The notes under the pieces were generated by a model. That model did no database searches and was not told the DNA's origin. It saw nothing but the letters and a program-made list of their open reading frames with translations. The position numbers and the translations under genes were made by a program. From the NCBI GenBank assembly GCA_046726375.1, contig JBKPAJ010000021.1, positions 67,857-131,856 of the forward strand: a DNA stretch of 64,000 nt, in the 5' to 3' direction. This document shows, piece by piece, positions 43,294-51,051 of this stretch (positions within the stretch are counted from its first letter, which is position 1; each line of letters opens with the position of its first letter). The stretch comes from DASPWV01 sp046726375 (GTDB lineage: Bacteria > Acidobacteriota > Vicinamibacteria > Vicinamibacterales > UBA2999).

Positions 43294-43853
43294 CTAGAAA
43301 CTGAGCGAGACCTGTAGCCCTCTCGCATCACGACCGATGACCGGCGCTGCGTGCAGGCGTGTCGATCCCGGCCGGGCCTCGTAGATCGTCTCTCGTCCGC
43401 GGATCAGCGCGTCGATTCCGATACCGATGCCGGCGCCCATCGCGCCGGTTGTGAGCATCGACCCGACGTTGCCTCGACAAACCTCCCAGGGTTTCGCCAG
43501 TCGGCACAGGAACAGCCCCGACGCGACCCCCGTACCCGCGCCAATCGAGGCGCCGTTGAGCACCGAATCGGAATGACGCACGCTGACCTGCCTGATGTCA
43601 TCGATGCGGAAACGTCTAGTGTGCTCGCCCACGATGGCGGTGACGATGTCCCCCGAGACGCTGGATATTCGCGTCTTTTCCTCTCGTCCACGGGAATCGG
43701 TTATCCACGCTGTCACGCCTGGAACCAGTATGGTTTCCAGGGTCGGTTCAGCTGCCTGAGCGTTTGTGCCAAAACCGCAGAACCCGTTGAGGCAAGAAAC
43801 AGGATGAGGAGAGTGACACTCCTCAGCCGAATGAATGGTCGGTTCGCACGCAT
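43294..43853 (-). pseudogene. Exported glycine-rich protein with signal peptide out of frame
   Basis: The body (frame starting at GTG 43716) reads TAWITDSRGREEKTRISSVS, a small 'switch' strand region FRIDDIRQVSVRHSDS, then a Gly-zipper stretch (GASIGAGTGVASG, GAMGAGIGIGIDALI). It has no signal peptide. A perfect one (ATG 43853: MRANRPFIRLRSVTLLILFL, ending SAVLAQ) lies just upstream in another frame. One indel near 43760-43775 would join them. Confidence 0.55.
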
Positions 43854-43860
43854 GGCCACA

Positions 43861-44176
43861 AGTCCCCTTAGCGCGTAATGGGCCAAGCAGCCGGAATACG
43901 GCTCACGATGGTTGCAGGGCAGGCACGGAGGTGCAGCCCCGCTTAACCGAATCTTCCTCGACTGTCACCGCCCGGTCATGACTACTCCCGTCGTGATCGA
44001 TAACCTCTGCAACCGCCACGAGTGAAGTATTACCAAGCGTTCTTCTTCTGCATCAACGTCATTCGCGGATTTCCGCTGCCGTTGATCGCGGACGAGGACA
44101 TCGCACCGATAGTGGCGTAGATGAAAAGCGCCTTCTGAACGCGCGAATGGGCAACCGCGGTTGGGAACTACGGGAT
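43861..44176. other. Intergenic stretch, no supported gene
   Basis: About 315 bp. Contains short hairpin-forming pieces (GGAGGTGCAGCCCC, CATGACTACTCCCGTCGTGATC) but nothing with coding character or a terminator T-run. Confidence 0.4.
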
Positions 44177-44779
44177 TCATCGCTCCCGAGTCGAGTCCGT
44201 GATCACCAGCTGGTTCTCCACGCCGAAGGTGCCAGGCACCTCACGCGCCCGAACGCCGGCGATGGTCCTGTCGAATTCCGAGTCCACCATACCGAGCAGC
44301 AATGTTCGTCCACCCTTGACGATGATGTGGATCGGATAGTCGCCGAATGGCTGCGTACCCGGATAACGGAACGTGTTGAAACGCCGGTCGAACGCCGACA
44401 GTCCGCCGCCCGGTGCGTAACGCGAAAGCACACTGTCTCCATAAATCCGGCGGAACGTAACCCATCGGATGCGATCGTCATTCTGCGAAACGGGCAGCTC
44501 CTCGATCGTGTCGATGACGTCATCTACGCGCGGCACGCGCTTGACTGCGCTCACCACCTGTTGTCGCAGCGATAGCTGATACACAAAACCGGAAAGCGTC
44601 ACCCTTCCCTTGTCGTACTGGAACGACAGGAAGTCGAAAACTCCGTAGTAAGGCAGCCGCCGAACCGCGGCCCGGATATCTTCGAGGGTCCGCTCATCGC
44701 TTGCTGACGTCTGCGCAGCGAGAGGGATGTTGAGAATAATCACACTTGCGAGAAGGGCTACAAAGCCACGTCGCTGCAT
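44177..44779 (-). CDS. Exported BON-domain protein
   Basis: 200 residues from ATG 44779 (GGAG 8 nt upstream; the ATG at 44806 adds nine residues before the signal). Signal peptide MQRRGFVALLASVIILNIPL then one or two BON domains: GVFDFLSFQYDKGRVTLSG, VVSAVKRVPRVDDVIDTIEE, and a second with IVKGGRTLLLGMVDSEFDRT. BON domains bind phospholipid membranes; such proteins stabilise the envelope under osmotic stress. Confidence 0.85.
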   Translation of the reverse strand: MQRRGFVALLASVIILNIPLAAQTSASDERTLEDIRAAVRRLPYYGVFDFLSFQYDKGRVTLSGFVYQLSLRQQVVSAVKRVPRVDDVIDTIEELPVSQNDDRIRWVTFRRIYGDSVLSRYAPGGGLSAFDRRFNTFRYPGTQPFGDYPIHIIVKGGRTLLLGMVDSEFDRTIAGVRAREVPGTFGVENQLVITDSTRER

Positions 44780-45184
44780 TGTTGGTCTCCAGTACCTTTG
44801 ATGCACGGAAAGCGGACCCGGATTCAGGTTGCGGCTGGGCCGCCCGCGAATTGTCCTGGTCCGCTACTTCGTTTGACGGCGGCAGCGAACGCGTTGTTCA
44901 AGGCCCGACACGTAGTGAGGCTGATTGCGATGTGCGGGTCACGAATGGCTCGATGCCGCCGCGGAGCTGAGACCGGGTGCTAACTTCGAGCGACGAAGGC
45001 GATCGTGAGGCCGATGATGACCGAGGACACCAGCTCCATCGCGAGCTGCTTCAACACCAGCATTGCGGGCCATGGCTGCTGCGCGTACGAGAGCAGCCAC
45101 ACCGGAAGCTGTCCCAAGCACCGGTGGTCATAGGAGCGCTCAGGCGACCATCGAACCGGGTACTATCACCACCAAACGCGCGGC
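44780..45184. other. Intergenic stretch, no well-supported gene
   Basis: About 405 bp. A minus-strand frame of 27-40 codons (44980-45063 or -45102) encodes a hydrophobic peptide MLVLKQLAMELVSSVIIGLT, which could be a fragment of a membrane protein, but ribosome site and context are weak. Confidence 0.35.
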
Positions 45185-46210
45185 TCACCACGTGAACCTG
45201 AAAATGCTCGCTGTGGACCGGCGCGGATCCGGCTGCTGTGAATTGATGTCTTTGTAACTTTGGGGCACGCTCGCCCAATCCGTGTAGATGTTGCCCCCGA
45301 TGTAGAACCCGGGCTTGGTTGTTGTCGTGGACGCAGGCTGCGGAGTTGAGAAGAGCGTGTAGATGCGTTGCGGTTCTGTCGGACCGAGCCGATCGCTCAG
45401 CGGCACGTATTCAGCGATGCCATCGGCGTTGACGTCTGCGCGAATCCAGTCCACGTGCAGTAGCCGGTGATAGGTTCGATCCGAGATCATGCCGCGGAGT
45501 TGCGCGTTGAAGCCGTCGATGATCGATTGCGCATCCGCGCGCGCTCGAGTGACGGCGAGATACAGCTCCCGCGTAACGAGCGGCGTCGAACCAATCTGCA
45601 GCCGCGTTCCCGATTCCTTTGGATAGTTGTTGACGATGTAGTGGACGACGAGTTCGTCTATGAGCGTGTAGTCCACGGCGCCTTTGAGGAGTTGCGCGAG
45701 GCTGTCTTCCTCGCTGTGCGAGCGCACAAACACCGGTCCTCCGCGGTCAATCTCGTCGCCGTACGAGTAGCCCTCCACGATCGCCACTCGTTTGCCCTTG
45801 AGATCGGCCAACGCCTTTGCCGAGACGTCCGCCCCGCGGCGTCCTATGAGCACGAGGCGGTTCTCCAGGTAAGGCTGCGAAAAAACTAACAGGCGTTCCC
45901 GTTCAGCATCTTTCCACACGGCGGCGCTGCCATCGAACTGACCGGAGAGCAACAAAGGGGTGAATTGCGCAGCGCTGACGATCGTCGTCTTCGCGCTAAC
46001 GCCGACGCGGTCAAGGGCGGCCTCGACCAGATCGAGCGCAAACCGGGGCTGTCCGGGAGCGTTCGTGAACGGCGGCCATGCCGTCGAGACGAGCGTTAGA
46101 GGCGCTGTCTGTCCTGCGTTAAGCACCGAAATGAACCACGCCGACAGTGCGAGGATCGTTGCGATTGTCCAGCTGGCGCGGCGACGACGCAGATTGAGGG
46201 AAGAACGCAT
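45185..46210 (-). CDS. Periplasmic solute-binding protein (SBP_bac_3)
   Basis: 341 residues. Signal peptide (cleavage near LNAGQ), then a family-3 binding fold: LVSTAWPPFTNAPGQPRFAL, FDGSAAVWKDAERERLLVFS, LADLKGKRVAIVEGYSYGDE, AVDYTLIDELVVHYIVNNYP. About 80 extra C-terminal residues follow, including DVNADGIAEYVPL, which looks like a calcium-type acidic loop. No ABC permease or kinase is adjacent, so it may serve a distant transporter or a sensor. Confidence 0.85.
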   Translation of the reverse strand: MRSSLNLRRRRASWTIATILALSAWFISVLNAGQTAPLTLVSTAWPPFTNAPGQPRFALDLVEAALDRVGVSAKTTIVSAAQFTPLLLSGQFDGSAAVWKDAERERLLVFSQPYLENRLVLIGRRGADVSAKALADLKGKRVAIVEGYSYGDEIDRGGPVFVRSHSEEDSLAQLLKGAVDYTLIDELVVHYIVNNYPKESGTRLQIGSTPLVTRELYLAVTRARADAQSIIDGFNAQLRGMISDRTYHRLLHVDWIRADVNADGIAEYVPLSDRLGPTEPQRIYTLFSTPQPASTTTTKPGFYIGGNIYTDWASVPQSYKDINSQQPDPRRSTASIFRFTW

Positions 46211-46358
46211 GGCACCCTCCGGTTAAAGAGTATCCGAATCGCCGACTGGTGAACGAATGGCTTCACGCTATTCACCACCGATGGCGGCGATGTTGTTGAC
46301 GTCGTCCTGGAGAAGGCAGACAGTCTGATCGATCCAATCGTTTCCAGAGAGAGCAGTC

Positions 46359-47780
46359 ATGGCGATCACAACCGCACCAACTCGCGCGGCAGCGCTTGTG
46401 GTGGTCTTGTCCATGTTGGCCCCGGGCGTGATGGCGCAAACCCCGGTCAAGCTGCCAAAGAACCGATACACGCCACAGCAGGACGTCGAGCTCGGGCGCC
46501 AGGCCGCCGCCGAAGTCCGCGGGCAGTATCCCGTCATCAAAGACGAGCGGATCGCTCGGTATCTCGGCCGACTCGGCGATCGATTGGTCGCGGCCGCACC
46601 GCCTGAGCTCAAGGAACCGGTCTTCGAGTATTCGTTCACGCCGGTAAACCTGAAGGAGATCAATGCCTTCGCGCTGCCGGGCGGGCCGATGTTCGTCAAC
46701 CGCGGCATGTTCGACGCGGCCGCGGCCGAGGGCGAAGTTGTTGGCGTGATGGCACACGAGCTGTCGCACGTCCTTCTTCGCCATGGAACGGCCAATGCGT
46801 CCAAGGCGCAGAATCCGTGGTTGCAATTGGGTCAGATCGCCGGCGTGGTGGGCGGCGCCGTCGTCGGCGGCGCCGCAGGATCGGCCATCGCGCAAGGAAG
46901 CCAGTTCGGACTGGGCACAGTGCTTCTGAAATACAGCCGCGACTTCGAGAAGCAGGCGGATCTGCTCGGCGCGCAGATCATGGCCCGCGCCGGCTACGAC
47001 CCGCGTGCGCTCGCTCGCATGTTCGAGACGATCGAGCGCGATTCGAAAGGCAGTGGCGGTGGCAGTCCACAGTGGTTGAGCAGCCATCCCAATCCCGGTA
47101 ACCGCACGGCGTACATCACCAAAGAAGCAGAGATGCTGACCATTGCGAGCGCCGCCGACGAGCGCGAGTTCGCGCCAATCAAAACCGCGTTCGCGTCCTT
47201 GCCGGCGGCGACGTCGATGAGCGAGCCCGCCCGCGCCAACAATCCGTCGGGCGGCGAGGCGCCTGAATCAGTTGGAACCGTGGGGCAGCCGGTCCCGGCG
47301 CCATCGTCGCAGTATCGGACCATCAGCGGCGGCAGGATTTTTCAAGCGTCCGTTCCAGCCGATTGGACGCCGGTTCAGTCGAACAGCGCGATCAAAGTGG
47401 TCGCGCAGAATGGGTACGGTCAACTCAACGGACAAACCGTTTTCAGCCACGGTGTCGAGTTTGGTGTCGTGAAAGCGGGAACAAGGGACTTGCGGGAAGC
47501 GACCAACGCGTGGTTGCAGGCGGCCGCGCAGAGCAATCCTGGCCTTCGCGTCGCCGGGACGCAGCAAGAGCTGCGGATTTCACAGCGATCGGCGATCGGT
47601 ACGTCGCTCGTCAACCCGTCGCCGCTCGGTGGTCAGGAACTCATTGGCGTGTATACGACGTTTCTCGTCGATGGAACCCTGTTCTATTACCTGACGGTGG
47701 TCCCAGAGAAAGACGCACAGATGTTTCAGGAGACATTCCGGCGCGTGGGCGAGTCTATTCGCTTGACGGAAGCGCGCTGA
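46359..47780 (+). CDS. Secreted M48-family metalloprotease
   Basis: 473 residues: signal peptide (cleavage near GVMAQ), M48 peptidase domain (about 60-260) with HELSH at 133-137 and the third zinc ligand in SRDFEKQADLLG (E197), a Gly-rich membrane-like hairpin between (VVGGAVVGGAAGSAIAQG), and a C-terminal domain of about 150 residues (RIFQASVPADWTPVQSNSAI). Similar to BepA/LoiP-type periplasmic proteases. Divergent from the solute-binding protein. Confidence 0.9.
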   Translation: MAITTAPTRAAALVVVLSMLAPGVMAQTPVKLPKNRYTPQQDVELGRQAAAEVRGQYPVIKDERIARYLGRLGDRLVAAAPPELKEPVFEYSFTPVNLKEINAFALPGGPMFVNRGMFDAAAAEGEVVGVMAHELSHVLLRHGTANASKAQNPWLQLGQIAGVVGGAVVGGAAGSAIAQGSQFGLGTVLLKYSRDFEKQADLLGAQIMARAGYDPRALARMFETIERDSKGSGGGSPQWLSSHPNPGNRTAYITKEAEMLTIASAADEREFAPIKTAFASLPAATSMSEPARANNPSGGEAPESVGTVGQPVPAPSSQYRTISGGRIFQASVPADWTPVQSNSAIKVVAQNGYGQLNGQTVFSHGVEFGVVKAGTRDLREATNAWLQAAAQSNPGLRVAGTQQELRISQRSAIGTSLVNPSPLGGQELIGVYTTFLVDGTLFYYLTVVPEKDAQMFQETFRRVGESIRLTEAR

Positions 47781-47872
47781 TCGACCTCAGGTCGAAGCAA
47801 GAGTCGGCTGAAATCCAATAACGTCACCCTGTTGTTAGACGCGAGGATTTGGTGGGCAAACTATCATCCCTG

Positions 47873-48286
47873 CTAGCCATCCGCGCATTCGTCGAGAACG
47901 GCCTTGATGTCCACGACGGGGGTGCCATCGATCGCCTCGATCGGTCCAATCCGCAAGCGCGTTCCCGAGATTTCACGAACGGTCACGCGATGAAGGCCCA
48001 ACGGGTTGGGCCGGTGCGGAGACCGTGTGGCGAACACAGCCGTCAGTGGATTGTTGGGGTCGCCGCGAGGGTGCACCTCAAGCACGTCACGGTCGGCATG
48101 ATGCAGCCAGGTGATCACGATCAGGTCGTCGCCTTTGGCGATCCCGAGCAACCCACCAGCGCAGGTCGAATTCAGTTCGAGCCAGGCATCGGGTGCTCCC
48201 TCGGAGCCCTGCCGAGGCGCCTCGTCCAGCGCTCGAAGCGTCGACTGAATACGGCCGAACGTATGCAGGGAGAAGTGATCACTCAT
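47873..48286 (-). CDS. trmO: tRNA (N6-threonylcarbamoyladenosine37-N6) methyltransferase TrmO-like
   Basis: 137 residues. The beta-barrel TsaA/TrmO fold is identified by IVITWLHHADRDVLEVHPRG, the signature FATRSPHRPNPLGLHRV, and EAIDGTPVVDIK near the end. Uses S-adenosylmethionine to methylate t6A37 in some tRNAs. It is the short form, lacking the extra C-terminal domain of the E. coli protein. Confidence 0.92.
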   Translation of the reverse strand: MSDHFSLHTFGRIQSTLRALDEAPRQGSEGAPDAWLELNSTCAGGLLGIAKGDDLIVITWLHHADRDVLEVHPRGDPNNPLTAVFATRSPHRPNPLGLHRVTVREISGTRLRIGPIEAIDGTPVVDIKAVLDECADG

Positions 48287-48338
48287 TGAATTGACTCGCA
48301 GATCACGTAGGTGCGGGCATCTTCCCGCATTCGGCAGC

Positions 48339-48463
48339 TCACGGTTCTGTCGCGATTGTCAGTTTGAATCCACTGGGATCGGTCACCTCGAAGGCGCCAG
48401 CGTCCTGGAGAGATCGGGGTGATAACTTACCGCGCCAAAGAGTTCGAGGCTAGATCGAGAGTG
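48339..48463 (-). pseudogene. 3' remnant of a VOC/glyoxalase-fold gene
   Basis: The frame ending at TGA 48339-48341 reads LQDAGAFEVTDPSGFKLTIA, the terminal 'DP.G....i' strand of VOC domains. Just upstream but in another frame lies LELFGAVSYHPDLS. The combination suggests a decayed gene whose 5' part is gone, next to the Nramp gene start. Confidence 0.4.
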
Positions 48464-49756
48464 ATGCAGCCGCAGACGGACAAGCTCGACGGATCCGTCG
48501 GTTACACCGCGCGTCCTGCGAGCGTGGTGAGATTGATTGGACCGGGATTGCTCGTCGCCGCCGCCGGAATCGGCGCCGGCGACATCGTCTCCGCCACGAT
48601 GGCGTCGGCGTTTCATGGCCTCACGCTGTTGTGGGTGGTCGTTCTGGCGGCTTTGTTGAAAGGCGTCCTGAACGAGGGCATCGCCAGATGGCAGCTTGCG
48701 ACCGACATGACGGCGATCGAGGGATGGTCGCGCTATCTGCCGTGGTGGGTTCGCGTCTACTTTGCTGCCTATTTGCTCATCTGGACGGTGTCGGTGAGCG
48801 CCGCGCTCACGAGCGCGTGCGGCCTGGGTATCGCCAACCTGACGCACGGTGTCATCCCGCGCCCCTGGGGGGCGATCGCGCACTCGATCGTTGGCGGCAC
48901 GCTCGTGCTCGTCGGCGGTTTCCGCGGCTTCGAGAAAGTGATGAAAGTGCTCATCGCGACGATGTTCTTCGCGATCGTCGCGTGCGCCGCGTTCACTTTG
49001 TCTGATCCGGCGGCCGTGCTCTACGGCCTCTTTGTTCCAAGAGTACCGAGCGGCGCCGGACCCTCGGTGTTGTCGGTGCTGGGCGGCATCGGCGGCTCGA
49101 TCGCGATGCTGGCGTACAACTATTGGCTGCGCGAAGAGCGGATGCTTGGTGCCGAGTGGCTGCGCTTCGTTCGGATCGACGTCACCATCGCGTATGTGTT
49201 TACGGCGCTGTTCGGCATCGCGATCATGATCGTGGGCAATCAGGCCTTTCACGTGCCTGGTGTCGAAATCACGAACGCGCAGGCCGTAACCAAGATGGCC
49301 GGGACCCTCGACCGCATCATCGGCCCAGTAGGCTTCTATGCCTACTCGATTGGTTTTTGGGCGGCTGTCTTTGCTTCGTTACTCGGAGTGTGGCAAAGCC
49401 TGCCGTACCTGTTTGCCGACTACTACGGTCTGATGCGGAATTACTCGCGAGCGGAGCGTGAGCGTCTCACGATGGTGACGAGTACGCCGTATCGCCTGAC
49501 GGTGCTGTTCATCACGCTCATCCCGATTCCTTTCGCGTTCATCGACCAGCCGCTCTATATCGTGCGGACGTTCACCATCGTCGGCAGCTTCTTCATTCCT
49601 TTCCTCGCGGCAACGCTCCTGTATTTGAATAACGTCTGCATCCCGGAGGAGAGCGGCGTTCCCAGAAACTCCGCGTTGATCAATCTCGCCCTTGTACTCG
49701 CATTGATCGCGTTCGCGATCGTCGGCGCGTCCGAGGCGGGTCTATTGCGAAGGTAA
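48464..49756 (+). CDS. Nramp-like divalent metal transporter, atypical metal site
   Basis: 430 residues from ATG 48464 (GAGAG upstream; a GTG at 48419 is also open). Eleven hydrophobic helices. The helix-1 motif of canonical Nramp (DPGN) reads GIGAGD in LLVAAAGIGAGDIVSATMAS, and the helix-6 'MPH' motif reads AMLAYNYWLREE. The fold is therefore Nramp/APC, but the Asp/Asn/Met ligands that bind Mn2+ or Fe2+ are not in place. It may move Mg2+, another ion, or an organic substrate. Confidence 0.85.
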   Translation: MQPQTDKLDGSVGYTARPASVVRLIGPGLLVAAAGIGAGDIVSATMASAFHGLTLLWVVVLAALLKGVLNEGIARWQLATDMTAIEGWSRYLPWWVRVYFAAYLLIWTVSVSAALTSACGLGIANLTHGVIPRPWGAIAHSIVGGTLVLVGGFRGFEKVMKVLIATMFFAIVACAAFTLSDPAAVLYGLFVPRVPSGAGPSVLSVLGGIGGSIAMLAYNYWLREERMLGAEWLRFVRIDVTIAYVFTALFGIAIMIVGNQAFHVPGVEITNAQAVTKMAGTLDRIIGPVGFYAYSIGFWAAVFASLLGVWQSLPYLFADYYGLMRNYSRAERERLTMVTSTPYRLTVLFITLIPIPFAFIDQPLYIVRTFTIVGSFFIPFLAATLLYLNNVCIPEESGVPRNSALINLALVLALIAFAIVGASEAGLLRR

Positions 49757-49779
49757 GCGCGTAGAGCTCGGCGCCGGTA

Positions 49780-50154
49780 TCATTTTTCTTTCTGCGCGTA
49801 CTCGTCTGCTCCGAGAAAGTGCAGAGAGACATACACCTCGTCGCCAACGACCCAGCTGTCGTGTGGAATGGGCGGTATGTAGAAGAGCGTTCCGGGGTGC
49901 AGTTCCACCACACGACCGTCGTCGAAGGCGGCCGTAGCGACACCAGCCAGGACGAGGCCGATATGCTCGACCGGGCATCGCGTGCGCCCGAGCGCAACGC
50001 CGACGTGCTCGGACCATTTCCACCCCGGTTTATACGTTGCGCGGCCGAACGTCTGCCCGGCAAGTCGAACCACTTCGAACCGGCCCTTCTCGAATTCCCG
50101 TACTTCGTCCGGTTTCTCGAAGCGGCGGAGGATCAGGTCTAGTGAGGACATCAT
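49780..50154 (-). CDS. Cupin-domain protein
   Basis: 124 residues from ATG 50154 or 50151 (GAGG upstream). Single conserved barrel: FGRATYKPGWKWSEHVGVAL, VEHIGLVLAGVATAAFDDGR, GTLFYIPPIPHDSWVVGDE. Only some of the usual His/Glu metal ligands are visible. Ends 24 bp from the Nramp-like gene, convergent. Confidence 0.85.
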   Translation of the reverse strand: MMSSLDLILRRFEKPDEVREFEKGRFEVVRLAGQTFGRATYKPGWKWSEHVGVALGRTRCPVEHIGLVLAGVATAAFDDGRVVELHPGTLFYIPPIPHDSWVVGDEVYVSLHFLGADEYAQKEK

Positions 50155-50328
50155 GAGCCTCACACTATCACTCACGAATAGCGCCGGCGTAGACCCACTG
50201 ATCGGCAATTGGTTCGCACCCACAGGGTTGGCGTCATTGGCGCACTCAGCCTCCTAGAGAACGTTCGAGGCGCGGCGGCGCATCTGGTGCGTGGTATTCT
50301 CTCCGCGCGTTTGCGCAGGAGAGGAACC

Positions 50329-50830
50329 ATGGTCCTGACGAAGTCCGAACTCGTCCCGTCTCTTCAGCACAAAGTGCGCATTCTGCTTCACCTTGCGAGC
50401 AAGATCGACCGCGCGAAGTTGGACGACCGTCCCACGCCAAGGCAGCGCAGCACGCTCGAGTTGCCGCAGTACTTGAGCGTCATGGGACCGGCGCTCATCA
50501 GGGCCGCCAAGGCCGGGGCCTTCGATCCGGCCGCGTGGACGGCCGCCGAGAAAGCCGCCAAAGACTTGGACTTCGATCAGGCAGTGGCGGCGATCGCCGC
50601 GCAGCGCTACACGTATCCAGATTTTCTTGCCGACGTTTCGGACGACGACTTCCGTGACGAGGTCCGATGTTCGGCAACCACACAACCCGCGGCGCGTTCA
50701 TCGTCAACCTAGTGCTCGGCGGATGCGCGGCTCACAGGACGCAGAAATTCAACTATCTCAAGGCGTGCGTCCGCGAAGAGTTGAGCACGATGAACTGCTG
50801 GGCGGGGGTCGACGCGCCGGCGCCCGGTTC
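50329..50830 (+). pseudogene. DinB/DUF1993-like gene split by a frameshift
   Basis: Frame 1 (from ATG 50329 with AGGAGAGGAA) reads VPSLQHKVRILLHLASKIDR, YLSVMGPALIRAA, DFDQAVAAIAAQRYTYPDFL and DDDFRDEV. At about 50660-50667 the sensible frame shifts: MFGNHTTRGAFIVNLVLGGC, RTQKFNYLKACVREELSTMN, WAGVDAPAP. Together they form one protein of about 165 residues of the metal-dependent helical bundle type. An indel of one base explains the break; sequencing error cannot be excluded. Confidence 0.65.
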
Positions 50831-51051
50831 CTCGCCGCCTGCGACAGTTGACAACACTCAGCGAGTGCTTACGGCGCCTAAACCCCGGAGCTCGCCGGAG
50901 CTCACTGGAGTGGATAGCGCCAACGGCGCCCACCGCACGAAAGCGGCCGGTTTTGCGCTCATACGGTCGGATCACTTCGATGCCACGATTCGCAACTCCA
51001 AGTGAATTGAGGGGTTAGACCACTTACTTCTGCCGCTACTGAGAGCCTCCT

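Noticed and set aside
44980..45102. 27-40 codon membrane peptide on the minus strand
   Set aside because: Hydrophobic, but no convincing ribosome site or neighbour; could be a fragment.
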